Assembly (NCBI GenBank): GCA_002720865.1
Contig: PBIO01000014.1
Span: 806,001 to 870,000 of the forward strand
Length of the DNA stretch: 64,000 nucleotides
Reading direction: 5' to 3'
Source: Halobacteriovorax sp.
GTDB taxonomy: Bacteria; Bdellovibrionota; Bacteriovoracia; Bacteriovoracales; Bacteriovoracaceae
Shown: in pieces, positions 42,892 through 52,164 of the stretch
How the letters are laid out: the number at the start of each line of letters is the position of its first letter
Position numbering within the stretch: the first letter of the stretch is position 1
Position numbers and translations under genes: made by a program
The notes under the pieces: model-generated
The model's database searches: none
Seen by the model: only the letters and a program-made list of their open reading frames with translations
Told to the model about the DNA's origin: nothing

Positions 42892-43860
42892 ATGATTAAA
42901 TCACTTTTGGTGCTTAGTTCACTATTAATTACTACTCAGTTATATGCGGTAACTTTAAAATTTGGCGTTCTTGCTCCAGAAGGGACAAATTGGGCCAAGC
43001 AAATGAAAAAGATGGCCAAAGAAGTTAAGAAGGCAACCAACAAGAAAGTGAAATTCAAAATCTATTTTGGTGGCGCCCAGGGGGATGAGCATGACGTTTT
43101 ACGAAAAATTCGTGTTGGTCAGTTACATGGCGGAATGTTTACTGGAAAAACGCTTGGGGATATCAATGGGGATGTAAGAGTTGTAGAGCTTCCTTTTACC
43201 TTTATGGGTGATAGGGCCAAAGCTTGGAACGCTGTAGAGAAAATGGCAGGCTTTTTCGATAAAGGATTTTCTAAGAATGAATTTGTTAATTTAGGTTTTA
43301 GTGAAATCGGGCTTGTGTACTTTGTTAGCCAGAAAGACACCCCAAATATAAAGGCACTTAATGGAGTAAAGATTTGGTCTTGGGAAGGCGATAAACTTGT
43401 TTCAGCTATGATTGAAGAGATGAAGCTAATCTCTGTACCACTTCCACTACCGGATGTTTTAAGTTCACTTTCGACAGGTATCATTGAAGCGGCCTATGCT
43501 CCTCCTCTTGGGATTGTATCTTTGCAGTGGAACTCAAAAATTAAATATCTTGTAGATTTTCCGATTGCTTATTCGGTTGGAGCATTTCTTGTAAGTAATA
43601 AAGGTTGGAATAAAGTTCCTGCGGAACATAGAGAAACGGTTAAAAAAATTGCAGCGAAGTATATTTCAAAAGTATCAAAGGCTAACGTTGATGATAACGA
43701 AGCGGCACTTGAAAGTATGAAAGCGCTGGGTGTTAAGTTTACTAAGTTTCCAGACTCTGATGTAGAAACTGGAAAAAAGCTTAGAGAGCAGATTGTTAAA
43801 AAACTTAAAGGAAAGCTGTTTTCAGCAGAAGCTTATAATTTATTATTGAAGAACCTCTAG
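42892..43860 (+). CDS. TRAP transporter substrate-binding protein (DctP family)
   Basis: 322 residues with a signal peptide (SLLVLSSLLITTQLYA). Family features: LKFGVLAPEGTNWAKQMKKM, IYFGGAQGDEHDVLRKIRVG and the second-domain SWEGDKLVSAMIEEM and LSSLSTGIIEAAYAPP. It captures a carboxylate-type ligand in the periplasm. The usual conserved arginine that holds the carboxylate is expected near 140-170 but I cannot place it (the stretch reads VYFVSQKDTP), so the ligand may be unusual. AAGGAAAG precedes ATG 42892. Confidence 0.9.
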   Translation: MIKSLLVLSSLLITTQLYAVTLKFGVLAPEGTNWAKQMKKMAKEVKKATNKKVKFKIYFGGAQGDEHDVLRKIRVGQLHGGMFTGKTLGDINGDVRVVELPFTFMGDRAKAWNAVEKMAGFFDKGFSKNEFVNLGFSEIGLVYFVSQKDTPNIKALNGVKIWSWEGDKLVSAMIEEMKLISVPLPLPDVLSSLSTGIIEAAYAPPLGIVSLQWNSKIKYLVDFPIAYSVGAFLVSNKGWNKVPAEHRETVKKIAAKYISKVSKANVDDNEAALESMKALGVKFTKFPDSDVETGKKLREQIVKKLKGKLFSAEAYNLLLKNL

Positions 43861-43870
43861 GAGGTAACTT

Positions 43871-44374
43871 TTGGGATTTTTAAGGGCCATAGATAAAGGC
43901 GTTGAGAAACTTGCAGGCTGGGGATTAGTTGTTTGTGTTTTAACAATGCTTTTTCTAAGTACATTAGTCATTGTTATGCGATGGTTTGGGGTAACCTTTC
44001 TTTGGTTTGACCCCTTTATCAGGCATGTTGTTTTTATTAGTACTTTCCTTGGTGGCGTTATTGCAACGGGAAGGGGCACTCATATCGGCATTGATATTCT
44101 TGGTAAGTATCTCGAAAGTAAAAATTTGGAAGGAGCTCAAGCTTGGATTGAAAGACTTATCGCTTTTGTTTCAGCCGGAACATTAGTTTGGCTTATACAG
44201 GCTTCTTGGGACTTTATGTTAAGTGAGCTTAAGTATGGTAAGCCAACATTTTTTGGAATTCATAGCGGGTATTTAACGGCGATTATTCCCATTGGCTTTG
44301 CTCTTATCGCTTACCGCTTCTTTTTTCTTTTCGTGAATAGCTTCTCTTCAAAAGAGGAGGCCTCGAATGTTTGA
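43871..44374 (+). CDS. TRAP transporter small permease (DctQ family)
   Basis: 167 residues with four membrane helices (about 14-36, 51-70, 92-115 and 135-156). RWFGVTFLWFDPFIRHVVF and the RGTHIGIDILGKYL loop match DctQ. It forms the membrane domain together with DctM. Start TTG 43871 follows GGAGGTAACT, and the end overlaps dctM by eight bases. Confidence 0.9.
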   Translation: MGFLRAIDKGVEKLAGWGLVVCVLTMLFLSTLVIVMRWFGVTFLWFDPFIRHVVFISTFLGGVIATGRGTHIGIDILGKYLESKNLEGAQAWIERLIAFVSAGTLVWLIQASWDFMLSELKYGKPTFFGIHSGYLTAIIPIGFALIAYRFFFLFVNSFSSKEEASNV

Positions 44375-45629
44375 AACTCTAAGTTTCCTAGGAATTCTCT
44401 TATTGGCAGGATTTGGCGTTCCTCTGTTTATCATCATGTCGTTATTTGCCCTAACGGCATTTAGCTTTACCGACGTAGAACTTTCAGCCGTTGCGATTGA
44501 GATCTATAGAATTTCTTCGCAGGCCTCAATTTTAACGATCCCATTATTTACTTTTGCTGGCTATATGATGGCGGAAAGTAAATCGCCGCAAAGACTACTC
44601 CGATTTGCTGAAGCTGCACTAGGCTGGCTACCTGGAGGGGTCGCGATTGTATCCCTGGTCATTTGTGCCTTTTTTACGGCCTTTACCGGGGCAAGTGGGG
44701 TAACCATTATTGCATTGGGAGGATTACTTTACCCAATTCTTCGTAATGAAGACTACTCTGAGAAATTCAGTCTTGGACTTATCACCACCTCAGGATCCCT
44801 CGGACTTTTATTCCCACCAAGCTTACCGATCATTTTATATGGTCTTGTTGCTAAAGTTGATATTGATAAGCTTTTTTTAGCGGGAATTATTCCGGGTATC
44901 TTATTAATCGTAATCTTATCTGCTTGGTCAATTAAGAATGGAAATTTATCAGCCAGAAAATCAAAGTTTGATGGAGCAGAGCTTGTCGCAGCCTTTAAAG
45001 GCTCTTTTTTAGAATGTCTTTTACCTGTTGGGGTCCTCGTCGGAATCTACGGTGGATTTACAACGGCCACAGAAGCAGCAGCTCTAACAGCATTTTATAT
45101 TTTTGTGATCGAATGTTTTGTCTATAAAGACCTAGATATTTTTAAGGATATTCCTAATGTTATCTTGGATTCTATGAGTCTAGTAGGGGGAATCCTTCTG
45201 ATTCTTTGTTGTGCTCTAGGGCTGACAAATTATCTGGTCGATGAAGAAATACCAATGCAAATTTTAGATATGATGAGAGAGTTTTTAACTAACAAGTATA
45301 GTTTCTTACTCTTCCTTAATATCTTTTTGCTTATTGTTGGTTCTCTCATGGACATCTTCTCCGCCATTATTGTGGTCGTTCCTTTGATCACTCCTATTGC
45401 AGAAGAGTTCGGGGTTAACCCTATTCATTTAGCAATTATCTTTTTAACTAACTTAGAGATTGGATATATTACCCCACCTGTTGGAATCAATCTCTTTATA
45501 TCAAGTTTTAGATTTAAGAAGCCTGTAACAGAACTTTATAAGGCTTCTTTTCCATTCTTGATCTTGTTGATAATTGCCCTGCTTATTATTACTTATGTTC
45601 CGGCCCTTAGCCTGTACATGGTAGAGTAG
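44367..45629 (+). CDS. TRAP transporter large permease (DctM family)
   Basis: 420 residues, about 12 hydrophobic segments. DctM features: FTGASGVTIIALGGLLYP, GSLGLLFPPSLPIILYG, GGFTTATEAAALTAFYIFVI and LTNLEIGYITPPVGINLF with the Na+-site residues typical of this ion-coupled transporter. It works with the DctQ protein, the binding protein and TatT encoded before it. AGAGGAGG precedes ATG 44367. Confidence 0.93.
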   Translation: MFETLSFLGILLLAGFGVPLFIIMSLFALTAFSFTDVELSAVAIEIYRISSQASILTIPLFTFAGYMMAESKSPQRLLRFAEAALGWLPGGVAIVSLVICAFFTAFTGASGVTIIALGGLLYPILRNEDYSEKFSLGLITTSGSLGLLFPPSLPIILYGLVAKVDIDKLFLAGIIPGILLIVILSAWSIKNGNLSARKSKFDGAELVAAFKGSFLECLLPVGVLVGIYGGFTTATEAAALTAFYIFVIECFVYKDLDIFKDIPNVILDSMSLVGGILLILCCALGLTNYLVDEEIPMQILDMMREFLTNKYSFLLFLNIFLLIVGSLMDIFSAIIVVVPLITPIAEEFGVNPIHLAIIFLTNLEIGYITPPVGINLFISSFRFKKPVTELYKASFPFLILLIIALLIITYVPALSLYMVE

Positions 45630-45638
45630 GAGGAAATT

Positions 45639-47216
45639 ATAAAGTTAATTTTTACCATTCTATTATTGGTAAAATGTTTTACTGTCCATGGTGCTCCCTC
45701 GAGTAACGCTTATTACGATAATGTGTACTTAGGAGAAAATAACTTTGGGCAGTACTACGGCCCTCTTCATCCGGACTACCGAATAAATAAAAATGATCGC
45801 GATCTTGAATTTAAAGATGATCTTTTTTTGAATAGATACTTTGATGGTCTTATTTCTTCAGAGCTTTTGAATTGGAAGTATCGTTGGAGTGAAGAGCTTC
45901 CCGCTCATAGCTCTTGTCCAAATTATTATCTTAGCCAGAATATCGAGTACATTCGTTATCTTTATCGGTTACTAACTATAAGTTACTCTTTTGAAGCTAT
46001 GAAGGACTACAATGTGCTTCTTTATCGTTTAGGAATGGATGATTCTAAATGTTCTATTAAATGGAAAGATAACTTTAAAAAATGTAAGCCTAAATCAATT
46101 GAGATGAGGAAGTTCCTAAGAAGAGCTAAGTATAAGTATTTATCAACTTTTGAAGAAAAGAGATATGTCCTACAGACAAAACAGGATAGAGCCGTTTGGC
46201 TAAACAATTTTAGGCAAAATCACAATAATATAAAAAAAGTAGGAATGACAGAAGGACTTCTAAGCTCTCTTTGTCAATCTGAAGGAATCAACTGTTCCTT
46301 ACTTTCGATGAAAGAAATAGAAGGATTAATTCATAGCTCCTGTGAAAGGGAGAAGGTGTTAATAAACCAAATCTGCAATGAAGAAGATAATTTATATGGA
46401 ATAAGCTATACCCAAACGCCAGTTGAACTTTTAAAGAGTGCTAATACGTTGTCTGTTATTAATGGCGGAGGTTATGGAGAGCAGTGCTTAATGAGATATG
46501 CTGATATTTTTAAGGAAAGAGAGTTTCAGCACAATCATTTAATTGATTTGTTTAAGGTTATTAAAACTAACCTTTCTAAAAGAAAAACTCGATATTTGCA
46601 GGGATCAATCTTTTTACCTGGGGCCTTAAAAGAATTTGATGATAAAGGCTTAGGCGATTTTATTTTCGCTGCTCCAACGCCAAAACCGAAACCAAAACCA
46701 ACGCCAAAACCGACACCGAAGCCAACACCAAAGCCAACTCCAGCTCCGGTTGTTGCCACACCTACTCCAACACCTAGGGCAACACCAACACCTGTGCCAA
46801 CCCCAGTTCCTGTTAAGTACTCTCAGTTTGAAGTGGCCAGAAGAGAGAGATATAACAAAAGCTTAGATGAAGTTGTTGTGAATATGAAGCTCTTTAAAAA
46901 CGACTTTGTTTTTACAGATAAGATGTTAGAAGTCTTAGAAGACCCTCTTAAAGATTATCAAACCAGACAGGCGCTTCAAGATATGAAAACCTTTGATAAG
47001 CTTGGGACCAAGACTGAACCTGTTAGGCTTACTTTTTTAAAGTACTTTATTGATAGAAATAGCCATCAAGGACTATTTAATATTCAGGCCATTATTGGAA
47101 AAAGTTTTTGGGTTAAAAATGATATCGATAATATTGCTGGGGCTACCTATGTAGAGATTAGAAATAATCAATCGACCGGTAATAAATGGGCTATTGTTAT
47201 TAAGAGATCCCCCTGA
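45639..47216 (+). CDS. Exported protein with proline-rich linker; start probably AUA
   Basis: 525 residues if translation begins at ATA 45639. GTAGGAGG (45626-45633) ends five bases before it, and the reading gives (M)KLIFTILLLVKCFTVHGA, a perfect signal peptide; no ATG exists in this part of the frame, and TTG 45666 would cut the signal off. Mature domain 1 (~300 residues, several cysteines) is joined by a PTPKP/PKPTP linker to a C-terminal ~130-residue domain. Ten bases after dctM, possibly in the same operon. No family recognised; cysteine-rich domain has YSFEAMKDYN and NGGGYGEQC. The frame is otherwise intact. Confidence 0.72.
   Translation: MKLIFTILLLVKCFTVHGAPSSNAYYDNVYLGENNFGQYYGPLHPDYRINKNDRDLEFKDDLFLNRYFDGLISSELLNWKYRWSEELPAHSSCPNYYLSQNIEYIRYLYRLLTISYSFEAMKDYNVLLYRLGMDDSKCSIKWKDNFKKCKPKSIEMRKFLRRAKYKYLSTFEEKRYVLQTKQDRAVWLNNFRQNHNNIKKVGMTEGLLSSLCQSEGINCSLLSMKEIEGLIHSSCEREKVLINQICNEEDNLYGISYTQTPVELLKSANTLSVINGGGYGEQCLMRYADIFKEREFQHNHLIDLFKVIKTNLSKRKTRYLQGSIFLPGALKEFDDKGLGDFIFAAPTPKPKPKPTPKPTPKPTPKPTPAPVVATPTPTPRATPTPVPTPVPVKYSQFEVARRERYNKSLDEVVVNMKLFKNDFVFTDKMLEVLEDPLKDYQTRQALQDMKTFDKLGTKTEPVRLTFLKYFIDRNSHQGLFNIQAIIGKSFWVKNDIDNIAGATYVEIRNNQSTGNKWAIVIKRSP
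46674..46818 (+). repeat. Proline-rich tandem repeat inside the preceding gene
   Basis: Units of six or twelve bases such as CCAACGCCAAAACC encode (P-T-P-K)n and P-T-P-T linkers. The stretch codes for about 48 residues with Pro at every second position, likely an extended spacer. Confidence 0.85.
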
Positions 47217-47247
47217 CTGAGTCTAACTGTTGTTAGCGCCAGGGGGG
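47209..47247. terminator. Hairpin between convergent genes
   Basis: CCCCCTG (47209-47215) pairs with CAGGGGG (47240-47246), with an inner CTAAC/GTTAG stem. It overlaps the stop of the proline-rich gene. Likely bidirectional, though T runs are weak. Confidence 0.6.
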
Positions 47248-47261
47248 TATAAAACTAAATC

Positions 47262-47918
47262 TTAGTCGAATTTATTAGCAATTTTCTTAAGTCTTTTCTT
47301 TGTCTTTTTACCCATGTCTAGCATAAGTAAGAAGCCACCGTTTTCACCGTTTGAGTCAGATCCAACAAGAGAGATATTACCTGTTCTTGTTTTCCCAGTG
47401 TAAAATCTAGCAGTAACGATTGAACCACCGATATCAAGTTTCTTAAGTGGTACAAAGATACCAAATACACTATTACCTAAGTAGAAGCTCATATTTTTAA
47501 ACTTCTCAATTGTAAAAGCAACAGCCGGTAATCTTCCGTCAACAACTCCTGGAAGTGGACGTCCACCTGGTAGAGCTTGAGGATCAAGTTGGTCTAACCC
47601 TCCATTAAAAACATCTTGTAGACTTACGGAAACGGCCATAAGTGTGCCATCTGATTGAAGATCAGGTGAAATCTCTAAATAACTATTTTGATACTTGGGG
47701 ATATTGTATCTTAGTCCACCATCAATTTTGATGTTCTCAAAGACCATAGAAATTAGAACATTGTCTTGTAGAAGAGTTACTTTAGGTCCAATAACTCCAG
47801 GAATTTGGATGTTCTTTGCACTTCCTCCATCTCCACAAGAAGTTGAGAATAAGGCAAAACCTGCAAACATTAAGCTGATTGTGAGAGTTTTTACTCTCGT
47901 TAAAGTTGAATTTTTCAT
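47262..47918 (-). CDS. Lipoprotein of unknown function
   Basis: 218 residues. A basic N-terminus, hydrophobic core and lipobox FSTSC (Cys near 28) followed by GDGG. The mature part is beta-rich with GVIGPKVTLLQDNVLISMVF and a lysine-rich end (MGKKTKKRLKKIANKF). No recognised domain. GAGAG lies before ATG 47918, and a 23-base palindrome sits immediately upstream of it. Confidence 0.68.
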   Translation of the reverse strand: MKNSTLTRVKTLTISLMFAGFALFSTSCGDGGSAKNIQIPGVIGPKVTLLQDNVLISMVFENIKIDGGLRYNIPKYQNSYLEISPDLQSDGTLMAVSVSLQDVFNGGLDQLDPQALPGGRPLPGVVDGRLPAVAFTIEKFKNMSFYLGNSVFGIFVPLKKLDIGGSIVTARFYTGKTRTGNISLVGSDSNGENGGFLLMLDMGKKTKKRLKKIANKFD

Positions 47919-47928
47919 GGCGCTCTCT

Positions 47929-47951
47929 CAAAAGAAACGTCGTTTCTTTTG
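47929..47951 (-). promoter_or_regulatory. Perfect 11-bp palindrome upstream of the lipoprotein gene
   Basis: CAAAAGAAACG-T-CGTTTCTTTTG, centred 22 bases before the start codon. The single-base centre makes an RNA hairpin unlikely to close fully, so a dimeric repressor operator is the simpler reading. Confidence 0.6.
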
Positions 47952-48205
47952 ACAAATTGGTTCGGGGTAATTGACGTACTAGTAGAGCGGACGGACAGCG
48001 TAGAACCAAAAAATAATTTTCAAATCCTTTTGATCCCTCAATAAATGAACAATTAAGCTCAGCCATAAAATAGCAGTTTAGATAATGAGGTCAACAACAG
48101 CATCGGATGAATAAATTTCCGCTTTAGAAATTGACACAAAATTGACTAAAAACAATTACTTGATTCAATTTCTTCTCTCGGAAATGTGCTTGATAGATTT
48201 TGTTT

Positions 48206-48889
48206 TTAAGAGTTTTTAAATAGCCAAGAATAATTGCCGTTGGTTTGTAACTTATTATTATCTATATTCTTGAAAGTGGTTTGATCATTTAAGCTTAGGT
48301 CTATTGCATAGACTTTTGCACCTGAACTTAATGCACTCGTTAATCCATGATGAGAGTCCTCAAATATTACCGTTTCTATAGATTTTGTTTTTAAATTCCT
48401 CATGGCCTCGAGGTAGCAGGCCGGGCTAGGTTTAGTTTCAAAAACTTCATCTCTTGTGAGGATATAGTCAAACTTCTCTAGAATATTGGCCTTTTTTAAG
48501 AAACTATTAACCGTAACTCTTGCGCTGGCTGAAACTATTGAGATCAACTTCTTCTCTTTTTTCAACTCATCAATAAATCTGAAAAAGTCTTTTGCAAAAT
48601 AGCTTATGAACTCTTCCTCACTAAAGTCATCTATAACTTTAAGCAAGATTGAATCTTTTTGATCGATAAACTCACTATGAGAAATATGCTGATGAAGCTC
48701 TACTTTGTCTTTGTAGACATTGTCATCACCCCATCCTACATACCTATTCATGATGTCCTTAGCGCTCATATTTATATCGTACTTTGAAAAGACCTTCTGA
48801 ATTGCTCGGGCATGAAGAGGTTCACTGTCGAGAATAGTCCCATCCATATCAAAAATCACGCTCTTAAAGCTCTCTATTTCCTTGTTCAT
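48206..48889 (-). CDS. HAD-superfamily phosphatase (beta-phosphoglucomutase/Gph type)
   Basis: 227 residues from ATG 48889. Motif I FDMDGTILDSEP, a helical cap, motif II VSASA, motif III lysine in KPSPACYL, and motif IV IFEDSHHGL. The order and cap place it with Gph/PGMB-type enzymes. I reject the longer frame starting at 48997: it overlaps the divergent gene, whereas GGAAAGGAATGAC stands before 48889. Substrate unassigned. Confidence 0.86.
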   Translation of the reverse strand: MNKEIESFKSVIFDMDGTILDSEPLHARAIQKVFSKYDINMSAKDIMNRYVGWGDDNVYKDKVELHQHISHSEFIDQKDSILLKVIDDFSEEEFISYFAKDFFRFIDELKKEKKLISIVSASARVTVNSFLKKANILEKFDYILTRDEVFETKPSPACYLEAMRNLKTKSIETVIFEDSHHGLTSALSSGAKVYAIDLSLNDQTTFKNIDNNKLQTNGNYSWLFKNS

Positions 48890-48971
48890 GTCATTCCTTT
48901 CCGATTCCTGAGAACTCACTAAAAATGCGATAAAATCCTTTGTAGGGTATCTTAAAGAAAGGAAAGCTCCC

Positions 48972-49361
48972 TTGAAAGTTTTTTCGATTGTTGACAATAA
49001 AGCTCAGGAAACGTCACTTCGTAAGAAGGGGAAAAAAGCTGTGCGCGGTGGCAGAAAAAAGCCTGCGCCTAAACCTCCACGGGAAAATGTGACGGCAGAT
49101 CAGATTAGGGCCAAAGTTAAAGCCTTTTCGGATAAGAATATTGAACAAGCTAAACTTACAAAAGAAAAATTGGCTAAGTTTAATGCCCAAAAAATTCCTG
49201 ATTTAGATGATGCTGAAAAAGAGGCTCACAAGGGTGATGTTGGGATTAATGATCCGAATGACCTTGCAACTCATGGAAAGTTAAAACAGGTATTATCAAT
49301 GAATGCTTTTAGCTTTAGTGACAAAGAAAAGGCAGCTCTAGAAAAAATTCTTAAAGACTAA
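48972..49361 (+). CDS. Small basic-acidic protein with disordered N-terminus
   Basis: 129 residues, start TTG 48972 after AAAGGAAAG. Residues 15-45 are rich in Lys, Arg and Pro (KKGKKAVRGGRKKPAPKPPR), the middle is helical (SDKNIEQAKLTKEKLAKF), and the end HGKLKQVLSMNAFSFSDKEKA has the size and helical pattern of an anti-sigma FlgM-like tail; that likeness is weak. Cytosolic. The stop touches that of nrnA. Head to head with the HAD gene. Confidence 0.6.
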   Translation: MKVFSIVDNKAQETSLRKKGKKAVRGGRKKPAPKPPRENVTADQIRAKVKAFSDKNIEQAKLTKEKLAKFNAQKIPDLDDAEKEAHKGDVGINDPNDLATHGKLKQVLSMNAFSFSDKEKAALEKILKD

Positions 49362-50348
49362 TTATTTCTCAATTCTTCCAAGCATTAGTTGAAGCTTTTT
49401 AATTGTATCTTTTACAACGGAATCTAAATTCCCTTCAATCATAGTGGCCGCTGAATGGTCGTGACCCCCACCACCAAGGGCGTTCGCCATGATGCCTACA
49501 TCAATGACACCAGTAGATCTTAGGCTTACTTTGACCTTGTCGCCTATTTGCCTAAACATACAAGCGACCTTGATATTGTCTAGAATGAGGAGATGGTTAA
49601 CAAATCCGTGAGTGTCTTCAGGGTCCACATTAAACTTGCTAAGAGTATCCTCAGTTAGTTTTAACCAGGCTATTTTTTTATCATCTGTTGCTTGAGCTTT
49701 CGATAAAACCGTACCAAGCATTTGCATGTATGAAACTTCCTTGGCCCCGTAAATTTGATTGTATGCACTAGGAGGCTCAATACCAGTATCCATAAGTTTA
49801 CCAATTAGCCTGTGTGTATCACCTGTAACAGTAGGATAGCGAAAAGAGCTCGTATCAATTAATACTGAGGTATATAGGGGAAGTGCCAACTCTTGGGTAA
49901 ACTTAACATTTAGACTTTCTATTAATTTTCCAACGAGCTCACCGGTTGCTGCCATAGTTGTATCGATACAGTGAATGGCCATTAGCTCCGGGGCACAGGG
50001 ATGGTGATCAATAAAAAGTAAGTTTTTAGATTTTTGTACCAGGATAGAGGTTTTTCCAATTCGTGTTAGAGAATTGGTGTCAGCGACGATAAAAAGATCA
50101 ATCTTAGGATTCTTATTTTTTTTCTTATATTCCTTTAGGCTAACTATAGTCCCGTGAGGATCGAGATACTTATATCTTTCAAGTAGGGGCTCCTCATTAA
50201 CACAAATCGCTTCTTTGCCAATACTTCTAAGGGCCAAGGCTAAAGCTATTTGTGAGCCGATACCGTCTGCATCGGGATGAGAGTGGGTAGTGATAACAAT
50301 ATTCTTTGCTATCTTAGTCAAAGTTTTAAACAGTTGGATATGTTCCAT
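49362..50348 (-). CDS. nrnA: DHH-family nanoRNase / pAp phosphatase
   Basis: 328 residues. N-terminal DHH phosphoesterase motifs: THSHPDADGIGS, VADTN, FIDHHPC and TSVLIDTSSFR; C-terminal DHHA1 GGGGHDHSAA. The set matches NrnA, which degrades short oligoribonucleotides and dephosphorylates pAp, replacing Orn in many bacteria. Motifs are intact. AAGCAAG precedes ATG 50348. Confidence 0.9.
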   Translation of the reverse strand: MEHIQLFKTLTKIAKNIVITTHSHPDADGIGSQIALALALRSIGKEAICVNEEPLLERYKYLDPHGTIVSLKEYKKKNKNPKIDLFIVADTNSLTRIGKTSILVQKSKNLLFIDHHPCAPELMAIHCIDTTMAATGELVGKLIESLNVKFTQELALPLYTSVLIDTSSFRYPTVTGDTHRLIGKLMDTGIEPPSAYNQIYGAKEVSYMQMLGTVLSKAQATDDKKIAWLKLTEDTLSKFNVDPEDTHGFVNHLLILDNIKVACMFRQIGDKVKVSLRSTGVIDVGIMANALGGGGHDHSAATMIEGNLDSVVKDTIKKLQLMLGRIEK

Positions 50349-50496
50349 ACTTGCTTTTCGACGCTTAGGCCTAGGTCTTTAAGAAATTAGGTATTTATTA
50401 AACTTGAGGGAAAGGCTCGGCTTTACCTAAGGGTGAATATTTTGGTAGGATTTTGTTTAATTCAAAAAGGTTTTGAAAAGGATTTCAAGAGCATCT

Positions 50497-51414
50497 ATGA
50501 GTGAATTAAAGGCAATTGAACTTAGCGAAGTTTCCAAGGAATATCCGGGAAATACTGCTGTCGATAAAATTAGTTTTAATGTTGGTCTCGGCGAAATTCA
50601 TGGCTTCTTAGGACCTAATGGAGCCGGAAAGTCTACCACCATGAGAATGATCACCGGCCTTATTCCGGCAAGTAGTGGAACTATCAAAATTTTTGGAAAA
50701 GATATTTTTAAAAATCCTGAAGTTCAAAATCATGTTGGCTTTTTGCCGGAGCAGCCACCTCTTTACTTAAATATGAAAGTCATGGACTACTTAAACTTTG
50801 TACTCGATTTACATCAGTTTAAGGAAACTAAATTTAGAGATCAGGCTATTGAAAAATGTGGACTAGAAGATGTTAGTCACCGGTTGATAGGCAACTTATC
50901 CAAAGGTTTTAAGCAAAGAGTTGGAATTGCTGCCACCTTAGTTCACAATCCCAAACTTGTGATCTTAGATGAACCGACAGTTGGGTTAGACCCCGCCGCA
51001 ATCGACGAAATACGAAATTTGATAAAAGTTCTTAAGAGTGAGCATACGATTTTCCTTTCGACTCATCACTTACATGAGGTAGAGCTTCTATGTAGTCATA
51101 TTACCGTTATTAACAAAGGAGAGGTTCTGCGCTCTGGTACTCTTGAGAAGCTTAAAGAGGACTTTGTTCCAAGACAAACAATTCATTTAGAAATTTCAAA
51201 CTGGAACGATAGCTGGGTTAAAGAACTTAGCTTTTCGGATATAGAAGTAAGAACAGATAATAGTGAGATCATAATTTCGACCACTGATAAAGAAGATATT
51301 AGACCGACACTTTGTCGCGAGCTTATTGCATTTGGAGCAGACCTTCTTTCAGTTAATAAAGAAAAGGCTCATGTTGAAGATATTTTTAGAAGCTTAACTG
51401 AGGGGAATAAATGA
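50497..51414 (+). CDS. ABC transporter ATP-binding protein (GldA-like)
   Basis: 305 residues from ATG 50497; a TTG start at 50473 would add eight residues. Walker A GPNGAGKST at 39-47, Q-loop FLPEQPP, signature LSKGFKQR, Walker B LVILDEPTVGLD and switch His in STHHLHE. A C-terminal ~70-residue extension follows. With the next two genes it forms a GldA-GldF-GldG-like set. It would power the ABC-2 permease encoded next, whose ATG overlaps this stop by four bases. Confidence 0.93.
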   Translation: MSELKAIELSEVSKEYPGNTAVDKISFNVGLGEIHGFLGPNGAGKSTTMRMITGLIPASSGTIKIFGKDIFKNPEVQNHVGFLPEQPPLYLNMKVMDYLNFVLDLHQFKETKFRDQAIEKCGLEDVSHRLIGNLSKGFKQRVGIAATLVHNPKLVILDEPTVGLDPAAIDEIRNLIKVLKSEHTIFLSTHHLHEVELLCSHITVINKGEVLRSGTLEKLKEDFVPRQTIHLEISNWNDSWVKELSFSDIEVRTDNSEIIISTTDKEDIRPTLCRELIAFGADLLSVNKEKAHVEDIFRSLTEGNK

Positions 51415-52154
51415 ATCTGTTAAGTGGTATTTGGGTTCTTTACAAAAAAGAAGTAAAAGATTTCTTTTTCTCTCCCATCCTTTATATTTTGTCGGCTCTT
51501 TTTTGCGGCATTATCGGCTGGTTGTTTTTTAACTATCTCGTTTTATCAAAAGAAGCAACTACCGCGACCTTAACTCAAGCCGTACTAAGCCCAATCTTTG
51601 GTAATATGAATTTTATTTTTTTATTCATGGCACCTCTTTTAACCATGAGGTGTTTTGCTGAAGAAAAAAAACTTAATACCCTTGATTTACTTTTTCATTC
51701 TCGGCTCGGTAATGTTCAAATCATTTTAGGAAAACTCTTTGCCAGTTTTACAGCAGCGCTTTTCATGCTCTCTTTTACTTTGGTCTTTCCGGTGGTTCTC
51801 GCAATTAGTGGTTATAGTGATTGGTATACCGTCGCTTCTGCTTATTTAGGCTTGCTACTAAGTGTGCTTTGTTACTTGGCCGTGGGGATTTTTGCTTCTA
51901 GCTTAACAGAGAATCAGGTCGTCTCTGCCTTAGTCGCTTTTAGTTTATTGCTTGGGTCTATGTTGCTCGTGATGTCGGCAAATGCTAGTCATAATCCACT
52001 CGTGGGACAAATTCTAAGTTATATGTCGATTCCATTTCATTACGAAGCCTTTGTAAGAGGAGCTATTAAATCTTATAGCCTTTTATTTTTTCTTTCATTT
52101 TTAGGCTTTTTTACTTTTTTAACTCGTGAATCATTAGAATCTAGAAATTGGTAG
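51411..52154 (+). CDS. ABC-2 type permease (GldF-like)
   Basis: 247 residues with six hydrophobic segments. Typical ABC-2 residues: LYKKEVKDFFFSPILYI, MAPLLTMRCFAEEKKLNTLD and a long central loop. It pairs with the ATPase. The coupling helix region (RLGNVQIILGKL) is present. GAGGGGAATAA precedes ATG 51411. The cargo is unknown; related sets act in gliding motility (Bacteroidota) or have no assigned role. Confidence 0.9.
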   Translation: MNLLSGIWVLYKKEVKDFFFSPILYILSALFCGIIGWLFFNYLVLSKEATTATLTQAVLSPIFGNMNFIFLFMAPLLTMRCFAEEKKLNTLDLLFHSRLGNVQIILGKLFASFTAALFMLSFTLVFPVVLAISGYSDWYTVASAYLGLLLSVLCYLAVGIFASSLTENQVVSALVAFSLLLGSMLLVMSANASHNPLVGQILSYMSIPFHYEAFVRGAIKSYSLLFFLSFLGFFTFLTRESLESRNW

Positions 52155-52164
52155 GGGATATCGT

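Noticed and set aside
46535-46759. Glycine/valine-rich minus-strand frame opposite the proline repeat
   Set aside because: It is the mirror of the PTPK repeat and has no start signals.
48890-48997. Extended N-terminus of the HAD phosphatase
   Set aside because: It overlaps the divergent gene, and ATG 48889 has a clear ribosome-binding site directly before motif I.
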